A stretch of 64,000 nucleotides of DNA, taken from assembly GCA_041749075.1 (NCBI GenBank), contig JBGTBY010000033.1, positions 1 to 64,000 of the forward strand. The letters run 5' to 3'. Source of the stretch: CAMTWZ01 sp041749075. GTDB taxonomy: Bacteria > Bacteroidota > Rhodothermia > Balneolales > HLUCCA01. The position numbers and the translations under genes were made by a program. Below the pieces are notes generated by a model. It did not search any database. It saw only the letters and a list, made by a program, of their open reading frames with translations, and had not been told where the DNA came from. Positions within the stretch are counted from its first letter, which is position 1. Every line of letters starts with the position of its first letter. Shown in pieces: positions 16,609 through 26,590 of the stretch.

Positions 16609-17277
16609 CTAAATGAGATTGCGTTTTAGGGCCAGACGCGTGGCTTCCACCCGCGACGACACATGCAATTTCCGATAGATATTCTTGATGTGGGTTTTAA
16701 CCGTCAATGGACTCAGAAACAAACTCTCTCCGATTGCCGCTGTCGTTTTTCCGGATGACAGTTCCCTAAGGATTTCCGCTTCGCGCTCAGTCAGTTCGCT
16801 TTCCGACGGATCACGTGGTTTGACAGGCGCTGCCTGACGCATGATCCCCAACAACTTTCTTGCTATGACAGAAGACATCGGCGCGCCTCCCGATTTCATG
16901 TCCCGAATCGCTGACACAATCGTTTCAATGGGCTCATCTTTCAGCAGATACCCACTGGCTCCGGCCTGGATCGCATCGAAAATGCGCTCATCATCTTCGA
17001 AAATGGTGAACATCAGTACATCCACATTTTCGAAGCGTTCTTTCACCATATGCGTGGTTTCGATGCCACTGATTCCTGGAAGTTCGATGTCCATGAGAAT
17101 GATGTCGGGCAGGGCTGAATCCGGCATCGTCGCCATCCGATCCAGGAATTTCCCTCCGCTTTGCGCGGTGATGGTGACGTCCAAATCCGGGTAATACCGG
17201 AAATGATCCAGCAAGCGCTTGAGCAATGGGCTTTGGTCTTCGACGATGCCGACTTTAATGATCAAATTCATAACCAT
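16609..17277 (-). CDS. NarL/FixJ-type response regulator
   Basis: 222 residues. Receiver domain 1-125 with acidic pair ED in VGIVEDQ, phospho-acceptor D63 in IILMDIELPG, and conserved K in YLLKDEP. LuxR-type helix-turn-helix at about 160-222 (ELTEREAEILRELSSGKTTAAIGESLFLSPLTVKTHIKNIYRKL). ATG at 17271 is an equally good start. The cognate kinase ends 48 bases upstream on the same strand, forming a standard pair. Confidence 0.92.
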   Translation of the reverse strand: MVMNLIIKVGIVEDQSPLLKRLLDHFRYYPDLDVTITAQSGGKFLDRMATMPDSALPDIILMDIELPGISGIETTHMVKERFENVDVLMFTIFEDDERIFDAIQAGASGYLLKDEPIETIVSAIRDMKSGGAPMSSVIARKLLGIMRQAAPVKPRDPSESELTEREAEILRELSSGKTTAAIGESLFLSPLTVKTHIKNIYRKLHVSSRVEATRLALKRNLI

Positions 17278-17325
17278 ATGAACGCGAGAATTTTAGGGAA
17301 TGGACATCCCCCGTATGGAGTATTT

Positions 17326-20193
17326 TCAGGACAGTGGCACATGCAAATAAACCGTCGTTCCGGATTCTGTGCCTTGAATATCCACCTTCCCGCCGATTTC
17401 CTCGGCACGCTTTTTCATGTTATCGAGCCCTGATCCGAAATGGGTGGCATCATTGGGCATCACGAAACGTCCGTTGTCGGAAATGATCACATCCAAACCA
17501 GTGGGATGATAGGTGAATCGGATGTCGACTGTCGTCGCGCCCGCATGTTTGATCACATTTTGCAAGGATTCCTGGATGATGCGGAACGTGTTCAGCGCCT
17601 GGGCCGGTGAGAGCGTCAGTGCGGATGTGACCTCTGTCTCAACCCGGATCGGCAACCCAGTGATGGTCTCCAACTGGCGCACATACCGGTCGAGTTGTTG
17701 CAAGAACGCTTGTGGTGTGATGGCCGTGGATTTTAGCGTCCAAATGGTGTCGCGCAATTGTCGGATCGTGGTTTGCGCTTCTTCCCGCACCGATGCGAGG
17801 ATGTCGGTGGATCGAGCCGCATCCTTTCCAGCCAATTCAAGTCCGGATAGGATATTCACAAGCTGAGCTCCCACATGGTCATGCAAATCGCGCGAAATGC
17901 GTTCGCGCTCATGTTGCAGTTTGAGGTCGGCTTTTAGTTTGCGGGTTGACACCTCGCGGATGGTCCAACTGAATCCGATGATGAGCGTGAGCGAAGCAAG
18001 AATCCGGAACCACGCCGTCTGCCAGAACGGCGGAGCGATGAGGATGGTGACCCGCTTCGGAGTGTCGGTCCAAATCCCATCACTATTCGCCGCGCGTACT
18101 TCAAACACATAGTCGCCAGGCATGAGATTCGGATAACTCACATAATTCCGGGTGCCGGCCACGATCCAATCCTGATCCACGCCCTGCATCCTGTAAGAAA
18201 ATTGGTTCTGCTCGGCGTCTGTGAATTCCAAAGCGGCCAGATCGAACGATACAAAATGATCTTGATAGCCCAACCGGATGGTATCGAGCGCTGCATGCGC
18301 CGTTTCAGATCTCAACGGACGATCAAACAATCGAATTTGTTTGATGAAAACCGTTGGTGGGATGGGGTTGTCACGAATATCATCCGTATGAAACCGGTTA
18401 TATCCGTTGATCCCACCGAACAGAAGTTCTCCCGATGCGAGGATCAAAAAAGCACCCGTATTGAACTCATTGCTTTGCAATCCATCAGCCTGTGTGAAAT
18501 TCCGAAACTCAACGATTTTGGTATCCATCCGACTCAATCCTTTGTTCGTGCTGATCCATAAGTTCCCATCCTCATCCAACAAATGGCCATATAAGCTGTT
18601 CGTGGGCAACCCATCGCGGATGGTGAACGTGCGCGTGGTGCTGTCTTGCAGGTTGATGCGTGTGAGTCCGCCGCCATAGTTGGCCACCCAAAGTGCGGTA
18701 CTGTCTTGAAGGGAGAGTCCGGCGGCATTGCCGATGTCCTGGGCGAAAACTCGTGTCTTTTTCGACGGCCATTCCACGCGGTTCACGCCACCACGGAAGG
18801 TGGATACCCAAGCCACACCGGGTTTCTCGATCAGAATGAATCGGGTATCGTCGTCGCTGAGTTCATCACGGATCGGCTCGCAACGCATACTGGATGTGTC
18901 TTCGATCACACAAATGCCGTTGTTCTCGGTTCCGATCCACATCCTCCCCTTTTCTTCGGTCCGAATGGCTCGGATGAACATCTGCGGCAAGTGGGTGTAC
19001 TGAACGGCGTTCATCGTTTCGCGTGGTGACGCGAGTTCCGATGCCGGCACGAAAATCAAGCCATGGAACTGCGTTCCGATCCAGGCGCCGAGCGAATTTC
19101 GATGCATCACATACGGCACGACATTCTGCAAGATCGTGCCATCCGATAATCGGAATCGAAGCCTGGTTTCCGCTTCTCTGACGCCTCGCGAGGTACCCAC
19201 CCAGACACGACCCGGCGCCGGTTCGAGCATCGATAGCACGAAATTGTCCCCATCCGCCTGCGCGATATGACGGAATTTGCTCTTGTGGACAACTTGTTTT
19301 AGGCCGCGTCCCCAAGTCCCGAGCCAGATGTGATCGTCACGATCGCGATACAAGATATTCGTTGTGATGCCAGCCTGATCAGGGATGGTAGTCTGGCTCA
19401 CAATGCCATCTGGATAGCGAAGCAAGGCGATCTCTCCGTTATCGGTGCCAAACCAGAAGCCCCCTTCTCGATCCGACAGCATTCGGGATGGAGGATGCAC
19501 GACTCGTGTGGGAAAAGCCGCTGCAGGTTTCGAGACGCGGATGAAGGCTTGTCCTGGTTGATAAATATGCAACACGCCTTTGTGGTCTGCCGACATGAAG
19601 ACCGGTGAATTTTCTCGCCAAGTGGCTGGAACGACGATACGACTCGGATCCAATGTCACAAGTCCCGCATCGGTAAGGAAATAGGTAGGGCCACCTTCAT
19701 AAGAGGCCATACTGAAAAACTGCATATAAGGCGTGTTGACCGATTCAAAAGTTCCGGTTTCGTCGGAAAATCGGAACAGTCCGACCCGATACACACCGGC
19801 CCATAGAACGCCATCCGCATCGGATTGCAGGAATTGGATATGTTGTCCGTCCAGATGTCGTTCGAAGGTATCGGTTTTCCAATCGTAGCGGTTCACGCCG
19901 CCATTTCGGGTGGAAATCCAGATGATACCGTCCGCATCCTCAACAAATCCATGAATAAAATGATCGGACAGGCTCAGACTGTCGTCGGGATCATTCAAAA
20001 ACACATCAAATTCGCGTCCATCAAAGCGAAATAAGCCACCCATGGTTCCAGCCCATAGAAAACCGCGCTGGTCGCGATGCACCGCCAAGACGGTTTCGTG
20101 AGAGAGACCTTGCGGAGTAGAATAACTGCGGTACCGCCACTCGGCAATGTCCGCAGGCGGCGCGATCAGGAGGTAGAGGAGGAGGGCGACCAT
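17326..20193 (-). CDS. Histidine kinase with N-terminal two-component propeller
   Basis: 955 residues from ATG 20193, which starts a short hydrophobic leader (MVALLLYLLIAPPADIA). Residues about 20-640 are tandem Reg_prop blades (GFLWAGTMGGLFRFDG, GIIWISTRNGGVNRYD, DGNLWISTNKGLSRMD), followed by a Y_Y_Y domain and one membrane helix (FRILASLTLIIGFSWTI). The kinase core has the HisKA_3 box RERISRDLHDHVGAQLV (phospho-His near residue 768) and an ATPase with ISDNGRF and GSGLDNMKKRAEEIGG. The periplasmic propeller would sense a ligand and signal to the regulator at 16609. It overlaps the preceding membrane-protein gene by 28 bases. Confidence 0.92.
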   Translation of the reverse strand: MVALLLYLLIAPPADIAEWRYRSYSTPQGLSHETVLAVHRDQRGFLWAGTMGGLFRFDGREFDVFLNDPDDSLSLSDHFIHGFVEDADGIIWISTRNGGVNRYDWKTDTFERHLDGQHIQFLQSDADGVLWAGVYRVGLFRFSDETGTFESVNTPYMQFFSMASYEGGPTYFLTDAGLVTLDPSRIVVPATWRENSPVFMSADHKGVLHIYQPGQAFIRVSKPAAAFPTRVVHPPSRMLSDREGGFWFGTDNGEIALLRYPDGIVSQTTIPDQAGITTNILYRDRDDHIWLGTWGRGLKQVVHKSKFRHIAQADGDNFVLSMLEPAPGRVWVGTSRGVREAETRLRFRLSDGTILQNVVPYVMHRNSLGAWIGTQFHGLIFVPASELASPRETMNAVQYTHLPQMFIRAIRTEEKGRMWIGTENNGICVIEDTSSMRCEPIRDELSDDDTRFILIEKPGVAWVSTFRGGVNRVEWPSKKTRVFAQDIGNAAGLSLQDSTALWVANYGGGLTRINLQDSTTRTFTIRDGLPTNSLYGHLLDEDGNLWISTNKGLSRMDTKIVEFRNFTQADGLQSNEFNTGAFLILASGELLFGGINGYNRFHTDDIRDNPIPPTVFIKQIRLFDRPLRSETAHAALDTIRLGYQDHFVSFDLAALEFTDAEQNQFSYRMQGVDQDWIVAGTRNYVSYPNLMPGDYVFEVRAANSDGIWTDTPKRVTILIAPPFWQTAWFRILASLTLIIGFSWTIREVSTRKLKADLKLQHERERISRDLHDHVGAQLVNILSGLELAGKDAARSTDILASVREEAQTTIRQLRDTIWTLKSTAITPQAFLQQLDRYVRQLETITGLPIRVETEVTSALTLSPAQALNTFRIIQESLQNVIKHAGATTVDIRFTYHPTGLDVIISDNGRFVMPNDATHFGSGLDNMKKRAEEIGGKVDIQGTESGTTVYLHVPLS

Positions 20194-20519
20194 ACGCTCC
20201 GACGCAGATTCCAGCCCGCAGTGCAGGCCAAGCCACCTAACAGAGCTCCGATGAGCACGGTCACAGGAATGAGAATCCATCCATCCGGAAGGAAAAAGAT
20301 GGGTGCCACGCGATCCATCAGCAACCCATCATTTTTCAGATAGATGGTGATGGTGGACATTCCCCAAAGCAGCCCGACGCCGATCATGCCTTGCCAGAAT
20401 GCCGACCGTGCCGATGAAGGAAACAGGAACCCGGCAACAATGGCCACGATCACGATCGTCCACCAGGGGCCCAGCAACGTGGATATCATACCGCCGATAT
20501 AGATGAAGAACCAAGCCAT
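20166..20519 (-). CDS. Small multi-span membrane protein
   Basis: 117 residues with about three membrane helices (MISTLLGPWWTIVIVAIVAGFLF, MIGVGLLWGMSTITIYL, WILIPVTVLIGALLGGLACTAG). No known family. It sits between the penicillin acylase gene (starting 1 base after that stop) and the kinase gene (28-base overlap), so it is in the same transcript and may be linked to sensing or uptake. The reading frame is real by spacing and by its hydrophobic profile. Confidence 0.65.
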   Translation of the reverse strand: MAWFFIYIGGMISTLLGPWWTIVIVAIVAGFLFPSSARSAFWQGMIGVGLLWGMSTITIYLKNDGLLMDRVAPIFFLPDGWILIPVTVLIGALLGGLACTAGWNLRRSVWSPSSSTS

Positions 20520-20520
20520 G

Positions 20521-22887
20521 TTAATTCGGGATAAATGTGATTGTTGAACCGCCCTTTTTCATAATCGGCAACGGGTACAACCTCCCCTCCGCCCAATCCA
20601 GCACGAAATTCATATAACGTGGCGAGCCGGGGTTCCCGGATTGCCCACCGGGATAGATGCCTCGCGCCACCACGGAATCGCCTAACTCGGCTACCAAGCG
20701 CCACGACGGACCGTTCGAGCCATTCAAGGCCAGTACCGATTGCTTGTCGCCCGAGGCATATAAGCGTCCGGTGCCGAAGGAATCGAGACCGAGGATGTGA
20801 TCCACACTCGCGTTCAAGTGATGCCACCATGCCATGGTTTCAGGATCCAGTTTTTCAAAAGATGTGCGGTATGCTGCCGTCACACGATCCGCAAATGGAG
20901 TGTCTCCATTCAAATATTGGCTATTGGAGTCATCCAGAATCAGTTGGATGGTGTTCTGATCATTCGGCCGTTTGAAATAACCTCGTTCGGGATACACATC
21001 CGTCCAGATGTTCAAATGAAGTGCGGCCCACCATTTCGAAAAAATAGTAGGACCAACAAGGTCACGATCATTGCGACGGTTCCAGTTGCTCAGACTATCG
21101 AGCCCGGCGAGTTCGGAGGGATTCAGTTGCGAGCGGTCGATGGTCGCCAACAACACATCCAGCACCAGTTCGGCATAGCGGTTCCGGGTGTTCATTTGAA
21201 GGCGACGCATGTCGTCGGGCACGACTGCGGTCATGGCCGAAAGTTCCTCATTGATCACATTGCCGCGTGTGAATGGCGCATAATCCCATTCCAAATAATA
21301 TGGATAATTCGGATCGACGGAATGTTGATTGGCCGAGCTCACAAATCCGCGCGCAGGATTATGTGTGAAAGGATTGTGTTCTTTCGGGATCCATCCGGCC
21401 CAATCGTAGTTAGGATCACTTCCATCCGACACATAACGGCCTTGTCCTTTCCATTTCAGCGGAAACTGACCCGCCAAGTGAATGGCCACATCCCCATTTC
21501 GGTCGGCGAAGACCAAGTTTTGAGGCGGACTGTCGAAATAGGTCAACGCCGCTTTGAAATCGTCATAGCTCTTCGCGCGATTGATCAGATAGAAGGTTTT
21601 GAAGGGTTTCTCGGCAGTGAAGCCGGTCCAACGGATGGCCTGACCTGACTCGAATCTCCGTTCATAGGGTTTCTCTCCCTCGCGATAGACTATCGGACCA
21701 TGATGGGTGTAGTAGACCGTGTCGATCACATCCGGCGCACCTTTCACATGAATGGTTTCGGTTTTGAGCGTGGTTGGCTTCCATTGTCCGTCGTGCAAAT
21801 ATTCTGTCGCATCGTTCCGAAGCTGCAACGCATACACATCCAGCGCGCTGTTTCCCACATTGGTCGCGCCCCAGGCCACATGTTCATTGAAGCCTAATAC
21901 GACATCCGGAACACCGGGAAAGGTGACGCCCTTGGCTGAATGTCCGGGTAGACTCAATTGCGACAGGTACCAGATTGATGGAAGCGTCAGATCCAAGTGC
22001 GGATCATTCGCCAAGATCGCATGACCCGATTTTGTGCGTGACCCATGCACGGCCCAGTTGTTCGACCCGATGCCATGATCTTTTTCCGGAAGGATGGGGG
22101 ATGCGGACGAGCTCATAGGCCGAGAATCCGGGGCGGAAGGAATCGGAAGAGGAGTGAAATTCCATCGTGTGTCCGCCGGAATGATGGGTTCGGTTCCTTT
22201 GGGGTAGTAAGGAAAGAAATGATCCATGAACTCGTCACCGAACAGGTTCCGGGTATTTGACATCGATACCGCACTGCTTGAAAAGCTGAGAGTGCGGGTG
22301 AGGTTCATCACCATATAAGCGGTTTTGAGCGGCGACCATGGTTCGGGTTCAAAGCCCAATAACTTATACTCGATCGGGACATCGCGTGGTTTGAGCGACA
22401 GGATATAGGCATTGACCCCATCCGCATAGGCGGCAACGGCCGCGCCATAGTCTCCATCCGTTAGAAAGGCTTGCAAGAATGTATGTGCGCCGTCTGTCAT
22501 GCCGGTGCGGCGCTGATACTTGTCGTATTCAAGGGCGCGTGGACCGAGGATTTCAGATAGGCGTCCGGCGGCGGCACGGGTGGAGAAGTCCATTTGCCAC
22601 AGCCGGTCTCGTGCCACGATATAGCCTTGTGCGAAGTAGAGGTCGTAGTCGTTGGTGGCGAAAATGTGAGGGATGTCGAGCGAGTCGAACACGACGCTCA
22701 CCGGTTCGCGAACGCCCGATCGAAGCGTCAATTCGGTGTTGAAGGGTTTCGTTTCGGCGTTCCGCCAAAAGCCGTTGATCGGATCGAGGAAGGTCCCGAT
22801 GGCGGGAATCGATCCGAATGAGGTGTTCAAAACCCATGTCAAAATCGCGGTGCCTGCGATCCACAAGAAAGCGATACGTCGTTGCAT
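20521..22887 (-). CDS. Penicillin acylase family protein
   Basis: 788-residue N-terminal nucleophile hydrolase precursor. An N-terminal anchor (FLWIAGTAILTWVLN) is followed by the alpha subunit (DIPHIFATNDYDLYFAQGYIVARDRLWQMDF), a linker, and the autocleavage site G-S275-N-N-W, where Ser275 becomes the nucleophile of the beta subunit. AILANDPHL and GVVFPG-type motifs (AKGVTFPGVP) are also present. The family includes penicillin G and acyl-homoserine-lactone acylases; the substrate cannot be decided. First gene of an operon with a membrane protein, a propeller kinase and a LuxR-type regulator. Confidence 0.9.
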   Translation of the reverse strand: MQRRIAFLWIAGTAILTWVLNTSFGSIPAIGTFLDPINGFWRNAETKPFNTELTLRSGVREPVSVVFDSLDIPHIFATNDYDLYFAQGYIVARDRLWQMDFSTRAAAGRLSEILGPRALEYDKYQRRTGMTDGAHTFLQAFLTDGDYGAAVAAYADGVNAYILSLKPRDVPIEYKLLGFEPEPWSPLKTAYMVMNLTRTLSFSSSAVSMSNTRNLFGDEFMDHFFPYYPKGTEPIIPADTRWNFTPLPIPSAPDSRPMSSSASPILPEKDHGIGSNNWAVHGSRTKSGHAILANDPHLDLTLPSIWYLSQLSLPGHSAKGVTFPGVPDVVLGFNEHVAWGATNVGNSALDVYALQLRNDATEYLHDGQWKPTTLKTETIHVKGAPDVIDTVYYTHHGPIVYREGEKPYERRFESGQAIRWTGFTAEKPFKTFYLINRAKSYDDFKAALTYFDSPPQNLVFADRNGDVAIHLAGQFPLKWKGQGRYVSDGSDPNYDWAGWIPKEHNPFTHNPARGFVSSANQHSVDPNYPYYLEWDYAPFTRGNVINEELSAMTAVVPDDMRRLQMNTRNRYAELVLDVLLATIDRSQLNPSELAGLDSLSNWNRRNDRDLVGPTIFSKWWAALHLNIWTDVYPERGYFKRPNDQNTIQLILDDSNSQYLNGDTPFADRVTAAYRTSFEKLDPETMAWWHHLNASVDHILGLDSFGTGRLYASGDKQSVLALNGSNGPSWRLVAELGDSVVARGIYPGGQSGNPGSPRYMNFVLDWAEGRLYPLPIMKKGGSTITFIPN

Positions 22888-22941
22888 ATGGCCTTGAATA
22901 TTTCACAATTGAAAGGCGAAAGCAAACACTTATTTTTCGTC

Positions 22942-23616
22942 ATGCCTGACATCCGAATCCTTTTTGAAAAAAATAGAGCATGGTCTGAAAAGATGCTCGA
23001 CCGGGACTCCGAATTTTTCCACGACCTATCCAGGCAGCAAGCGCCGCGCTATCTATGGATCGGTTGCGCCGACAGCCGCGTCCCAGCCAATGAAATCGTA
23101 GGACTCAAACCCGGTGAGTTGTTCGTGCATCGAAATGTGGCCAATGTGGTGATTCATACCGATCTGAACTGCTTGTCCGTTCTTCAATATGCAGTAGATG
23201 TGCTTCAAGTGAAGCATGTGATTGTATGCGGACATTACGGTTGTGGCGGCGTCCGTGCGGCGCTGTACCAAGAAAAGCACGGGTTGATCGACAACTGGCT
23301 TCGCCATATACAGGACATCCATCGCAAACACACATCCGTGTTTCAGTCGATGGACGATGAGCATGCCAAGCTGGACCTTCTCTGCGAACTGAACGTCATA
23401 GAGCAGGTTGAAAACGTGGCTCTCACCACCGTGGTGCAAGATGCCTGGGCTCGCGGACAAGAACTGGCCGTACATGGATGGGTGTATGGCTTGGACAATG
23501 GCATTGTTAACGACCTCGGGATAACCATCCGCTCAGCCGAAGATGTCGACGCCACGTACGATCGCTCGGTTCAGGAGCTGTATCGGAGGTATGTGGCTTC
23601 TCCCACATCCCAGTGA
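22942..23616 (+). CDS. can: Beta-class carbonic anhydrase
   Basis: 224 residues, close to the Can type. Zinc ligands and catalytic dyad are C42-A-D44-S-R46 and H98-Y-G-C101, the same numbering as in E. coli Can. LFVHRNVANVVIHTDLNCLSVLQYAVDVL is almost family consensus. ATG 22942 is chosen to match the family start (MPDIRILFEKN); an upstream ATG would add an unsupported leader. It interconverts CO2 and bicarbonate in the cytoplasm. Its 3' end overlaps the convergent RND gene by 110 bases. Confidence 0.95.
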   Translation: MPDIRILFEKNRAWSEKMLDRDSEFFHDLSRQQAPRYLWIGCADSRVPANEIVGLKPGELFVHRNVANVVIHTDLNCLSVLQYAVDVLQVKHVIVCGHYGCGGVRAALYQEKHGLIDNWLRHIQDIHRKHTSVFQSMDDEHAKLDLLCELNVIEQVENVALTTVVQDAWARGQELAVHGWVYGLDNGIVNDLGITIRSAEDVDATYDRSVQELYRRYVASPTSQ

Positions 23617-26590
23617 ACAAAAGCACGAGGACGGTGCTGAAACCGAGTCCCCAAACGACGACTGTCGACAGCTGAGTCCAGAACAATTCCGTTCCCCAAA
23701 TAAGCAAAGGCACCAAGCCGCCCATGGTGGTGAGCGAGGTGATGAGCACGGTGCGGGTATGGTTGCGATAGACCTGTTTCCAAGCACGCATGCGGTTGAT
23801 GCCTTGATTGCGAAGTGTTTCGCGGCCATAGTACAGAAGGATCGCATTGTTCACCACGACGCCAACTGTGAGCAGTGCGCCGGCGATGGCTCCCTGACCC
23901 ACACTCATCCCGTGATACAACACCCCGCATAGGATGCCAAGCATGGCATACATCACAGCGGTGAGTACATAAATCGATGCCCGGAACCGGTTCAATAGTG
24001 CGGCAACGACCATCCACACGCTCAGAAGTGCCATCAGCAGCACCCAAATCGTGTTTTTCCGGGTTTCGGAATCTTCGAACCGAAAGCGGTTATCGTCCTG
24101 AAACCGGATTCCAATGGGCAGAGGAAATGTCTCTTTGATCGCTTTCTGAACATCTTGCGCCATCTGGCTCGGACCCAGAAAATCATAACTCACGGTTCGT
24201 TCATAGGCTTGATTCCGACGAATGATCTGCCCCATTCCAGACTCCCGGGTGAGGGAGGCAATCTCACCTACCGTGAAAAACGCATCGTTCTGGACACGGG
24301 CTTGATCGCGGAAATCGACCCAATATTGTCTCAAGACATCATTTTTTCCGATGAGTCGAAGGCGTTCCCCTTCCATTTCCACATCGCCATACGAGTTGTC
24401 TGGACTCAGATCCAGCGACATCGCGTCGATCAGTTGCATTCGGTTGATGTCCAATCGTGCCAATTTGGCCGCATCCAAGCGTAAGATGAATTGCTTGAAA
24501 TCGTCCCGCATCCATGAATGGGCATTCGTATTCACATTTGAAACGCGTCGGCTGCGTTCGAGGCGGATTTTCAGTTCCTCGGCCACATTGGCCAATTCCT
24601 GATAGCCGTAACCGACCAAGGTGAGTCGTTGAGAGCTAAACCCACCTCCGAAACCGGTGCTGAAGGATTCCTCAAGTCCGTAAACCGAGGTGCCGATGTT
24701 ACCGGTGCGTGCGGCCAGGTACATCAGCTCACCCATCAAACGATAGGGTTCGGGCATGAACGCCGCTCCTTCGATCAGTGTGATGCGGATGGTGCTGGAT
24801 CCATATTCGCTCAAGTCGGTCTGATAGAACTCAATCCACGGCATGAAGGGATGGATCACCGTTTCAAAATTCAACGCGATTTTATCGATTTCTTCCAGTG
24901 GCGAGCCTTGCGGCGCGCGAAGCCAAATCTGGATGGTTTCGCCGGAATTCATTCGCCAGGGATCACCGAAATGAACGTTTTTATAGGATGTGTAGCCTAT
25001 ATATCCGACGGAGCCGAGGAACATCAACGCCAACACATAGCGCAATTTGTGGCGAAGAGTGAAGAAATGTCGGGTGAAGCGGAAGCGAGGCACATTCCAA
25101 CCCTTGGGCGCTTTCTTGTTTCCGAAAATCCAGATCAAGGCATAGGGGATGAAAACGAGACTCACGATCACCGACGACACCAAAGATGCCGTGAGTGCCA
25201 CAGCCAGCGGCTCGAGAAAGGCGCGAAGACGTTCCATGGCGAACATGACGGGGATGAATATCGCGATGGTGGTGAGGGTGGCGCCGATCACCGGAACTAC
25301 AGCATCCGGAAGCAAACGACGCACATGATCCACACGAGCGAGTCGATCCTTGGGTAAGCCGGGATGGATGCGCTCATATACCACCACGGCATTGTCGATG
25401 ATCATACCCAGCGATACCGCCAAGCCGGCCAAGGTCAACAAATTCAGCGTGTACCCCATCAGCAACAGCGCGATGCCACTTAGAAACAGGCTTCCAGCGA
25501 TGCTGCCGAGAATCACGATCGGGGCTTTCACTTGGCGAAGAAGAACCAACAAAAGCACAAGAATGACGATGATGCTCCATCCCGCCTGCACCTGCAACTC
25601 GCCCAGTTGCTTGCGAATGGTTTCGGTGGCGTCGCGCTCGAGGCGGAGTTCGAGTCCGTACGGAAGTTCGGCACGGATCAATTCCATCTCTTCACGGATG
25701 CTCTCAGCCAAGACCAAGGCATCGGCACCGGGTTCTTTGATCATCGTGATGGTGAGAGCCCTGTTTCCATTGATGCGGGTCACATTTCGTTCCGGCACCG
25801 TGCCACGTTCCACCGTTGCGAGCTGACCCAGACGGATGGTGCGATTGCTGTTCGGCAACGAAATGGGCAGGTTTTCGATGTCGCCCACATCCTTGATGGA
25901 TGGCGGAATCACCAGTTCGTAACGGCCGCCAGGACGCTCGGCATAACCCGTCGACCGCCACGACAAATGAGCCGACACCATCGCCAAGATGGTTGGCGCA
26001 CGCATAGTATATCGCTCCAACGCCAAGGCATCGAAATGGATCAGCAATGCCGGTTCAGGCACACCGGTGATATGGATGTCGGCCAGTCCCGACGTTCCGA
26101 GCAAGGGCATTTGGATGCGCGTTTCGGCGATGCGACGCATCTCGGCAGGCTCCATCATCCCGTTCAGCGACCAGGTCATGAACTGAGGCACATCCGACAA
26201 TTCACGAGGTACAGACCGATTGATGGAATGCTGCGACACGCCCCTCGGAAGATCGTCATACAAGGTGTAGAGGGCTTCCTGAAGCTCGATCACCCGGAAA
26301 TCAACCGGTGCTTTCTTTGTGAATTCAATCACCACCCGGCTGATGCCTTCACTGGTGGTCGACCGAACCTGAGCCACATCCCTCAACCGATAGGCGATGG
26401 ATTCAACCCGGCGCGTGATGTTCATTTCCATCACTTCGGGCGCGGTGCTACCCCAACTATAACTGACGGTGACGGATGGAAGGCTGATATCGGGCGTAAG
26501 CTCTACCGGTAGACGCGACCAACTGAGCAAGCCGATCACGGCCAGCATCAGAAACAGAAGCGACAAGGTGTAGCGACGCGCGAAGATCAT
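23507..26590 (-). CDS. RND efflux permease (HAE/AcrB-like), first of two
   Basis: 1027 residues with the 12-helix RND plan: helix 1 at about 8-25, a periplasmic porter domain, helix block with ILLVLLRQVKAPIVILGSIAGSLFL, TM4 signature GMIIDNAVVVYERI, a second porter domain and a final helix set ending near GLGFSTVLVLLFTGMW. It follows the adaptor gene with a start/stop overlap. The last about 37 residues (after TGMWEK) are hydrophilic and overlap the convergent carbonic anhydrase gene. With the second permease at 28102 it could form a hetero-trimeric pump; the substrate is unknown. Confidence 0.92.
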   Translation of the reverse strand: MIFARRYTLSLLFLMLAVIGLLSWSRLPVELTPDISLPSVTVSYSWGSTAPEVMEMNITRRVESIAYRLRDVAQVRSTTSEGISRVVIEFTKKAPVDFRVIELQEALYTLYDDLPRGVSQHSINRSVPRELSDVPQFMTWSLNGMMEPAEMRRIAETRIQMPLLGTSGLADIHITGVPEPALLIHFDALALERYTMRAPTILAMVSAHLSWRSTGYAERPGGRYELVIPPSIKDVGDIENLPISLPNSNRTIRLGQLATVERGTVPERNVTRINGNRALTITMIKEPGADALVLAESIREEMELIRAELPYGLELRLERDATETIRKQLGELQVQAGWSIIVILVLLLVLLRQVKAPIVILGSIAGSLFLSGIALLLMGYTLNLLTLAGLAVSLGMIIDNAVVVYERIHPGLPKDRLARVDHVRRLLPDAVVPVIGATLTTIAIFIPVMFAMERLRAFLEPLAVALTASLVSSVIVSLVFIPYALIWIFGNKKAPKGWNVPRFRFTRHFFTLRHKLRYVLALMFLGSVGYIGYTSYKNVHFGDPWRMNSGETIQIWLRAPQGSPLEEIDKIALNFETVIHPFMPWIEFYQTDLSEYGSSTIRITLIEGAAFMPEPYRLMGELMYLAARTGNIGTSVYGLEESFSTGFGGGFSSQRLTLVGYGYQELANVAEELKIRLERSRRVSNVNTNAHSWMRDDFKQFILRLDAAKLARLDINRMQLIDAMSLDLSPDNSYGDVEMEGERLRLIGKNDVLRQYWVDFRDQARVQNDAFFTVGEIASLTRESGMGQIIRRNQAYERTVSYDFLGPSQMAQDVQKAIKETFPLPIGIRFQDDNRFRFEDSETRKNTIWVLLMALLSVWMVVAALLNRFRASIYVLTAVMYAMLGILCGVLYHGMSVGQGAIAGALLTVGVVVNNAILLYYGRETLRNQGINRMRAWKQVYRNHTRTVLITSLTTMGGLVPLLIWGTELFWTQLSTVVVWGLGFSTVLVLLFTGMWEKPHTSDTAPEPSDRTWRRHLRLSGWLSRGR

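Noticed and set aside
20797..21648. 283-residue plus-strand frame opposite the penicillin acylase
   Set aside because: Antisense of a well-supported gene; no start signal or recognisable domain.
25532..26512. Long plus-strand frame opposite the RND permease
   Set aside because: Composition and partial stop avoidance follow from codon usage of the real minus-strand gene; the permease motifs are unambiguous.
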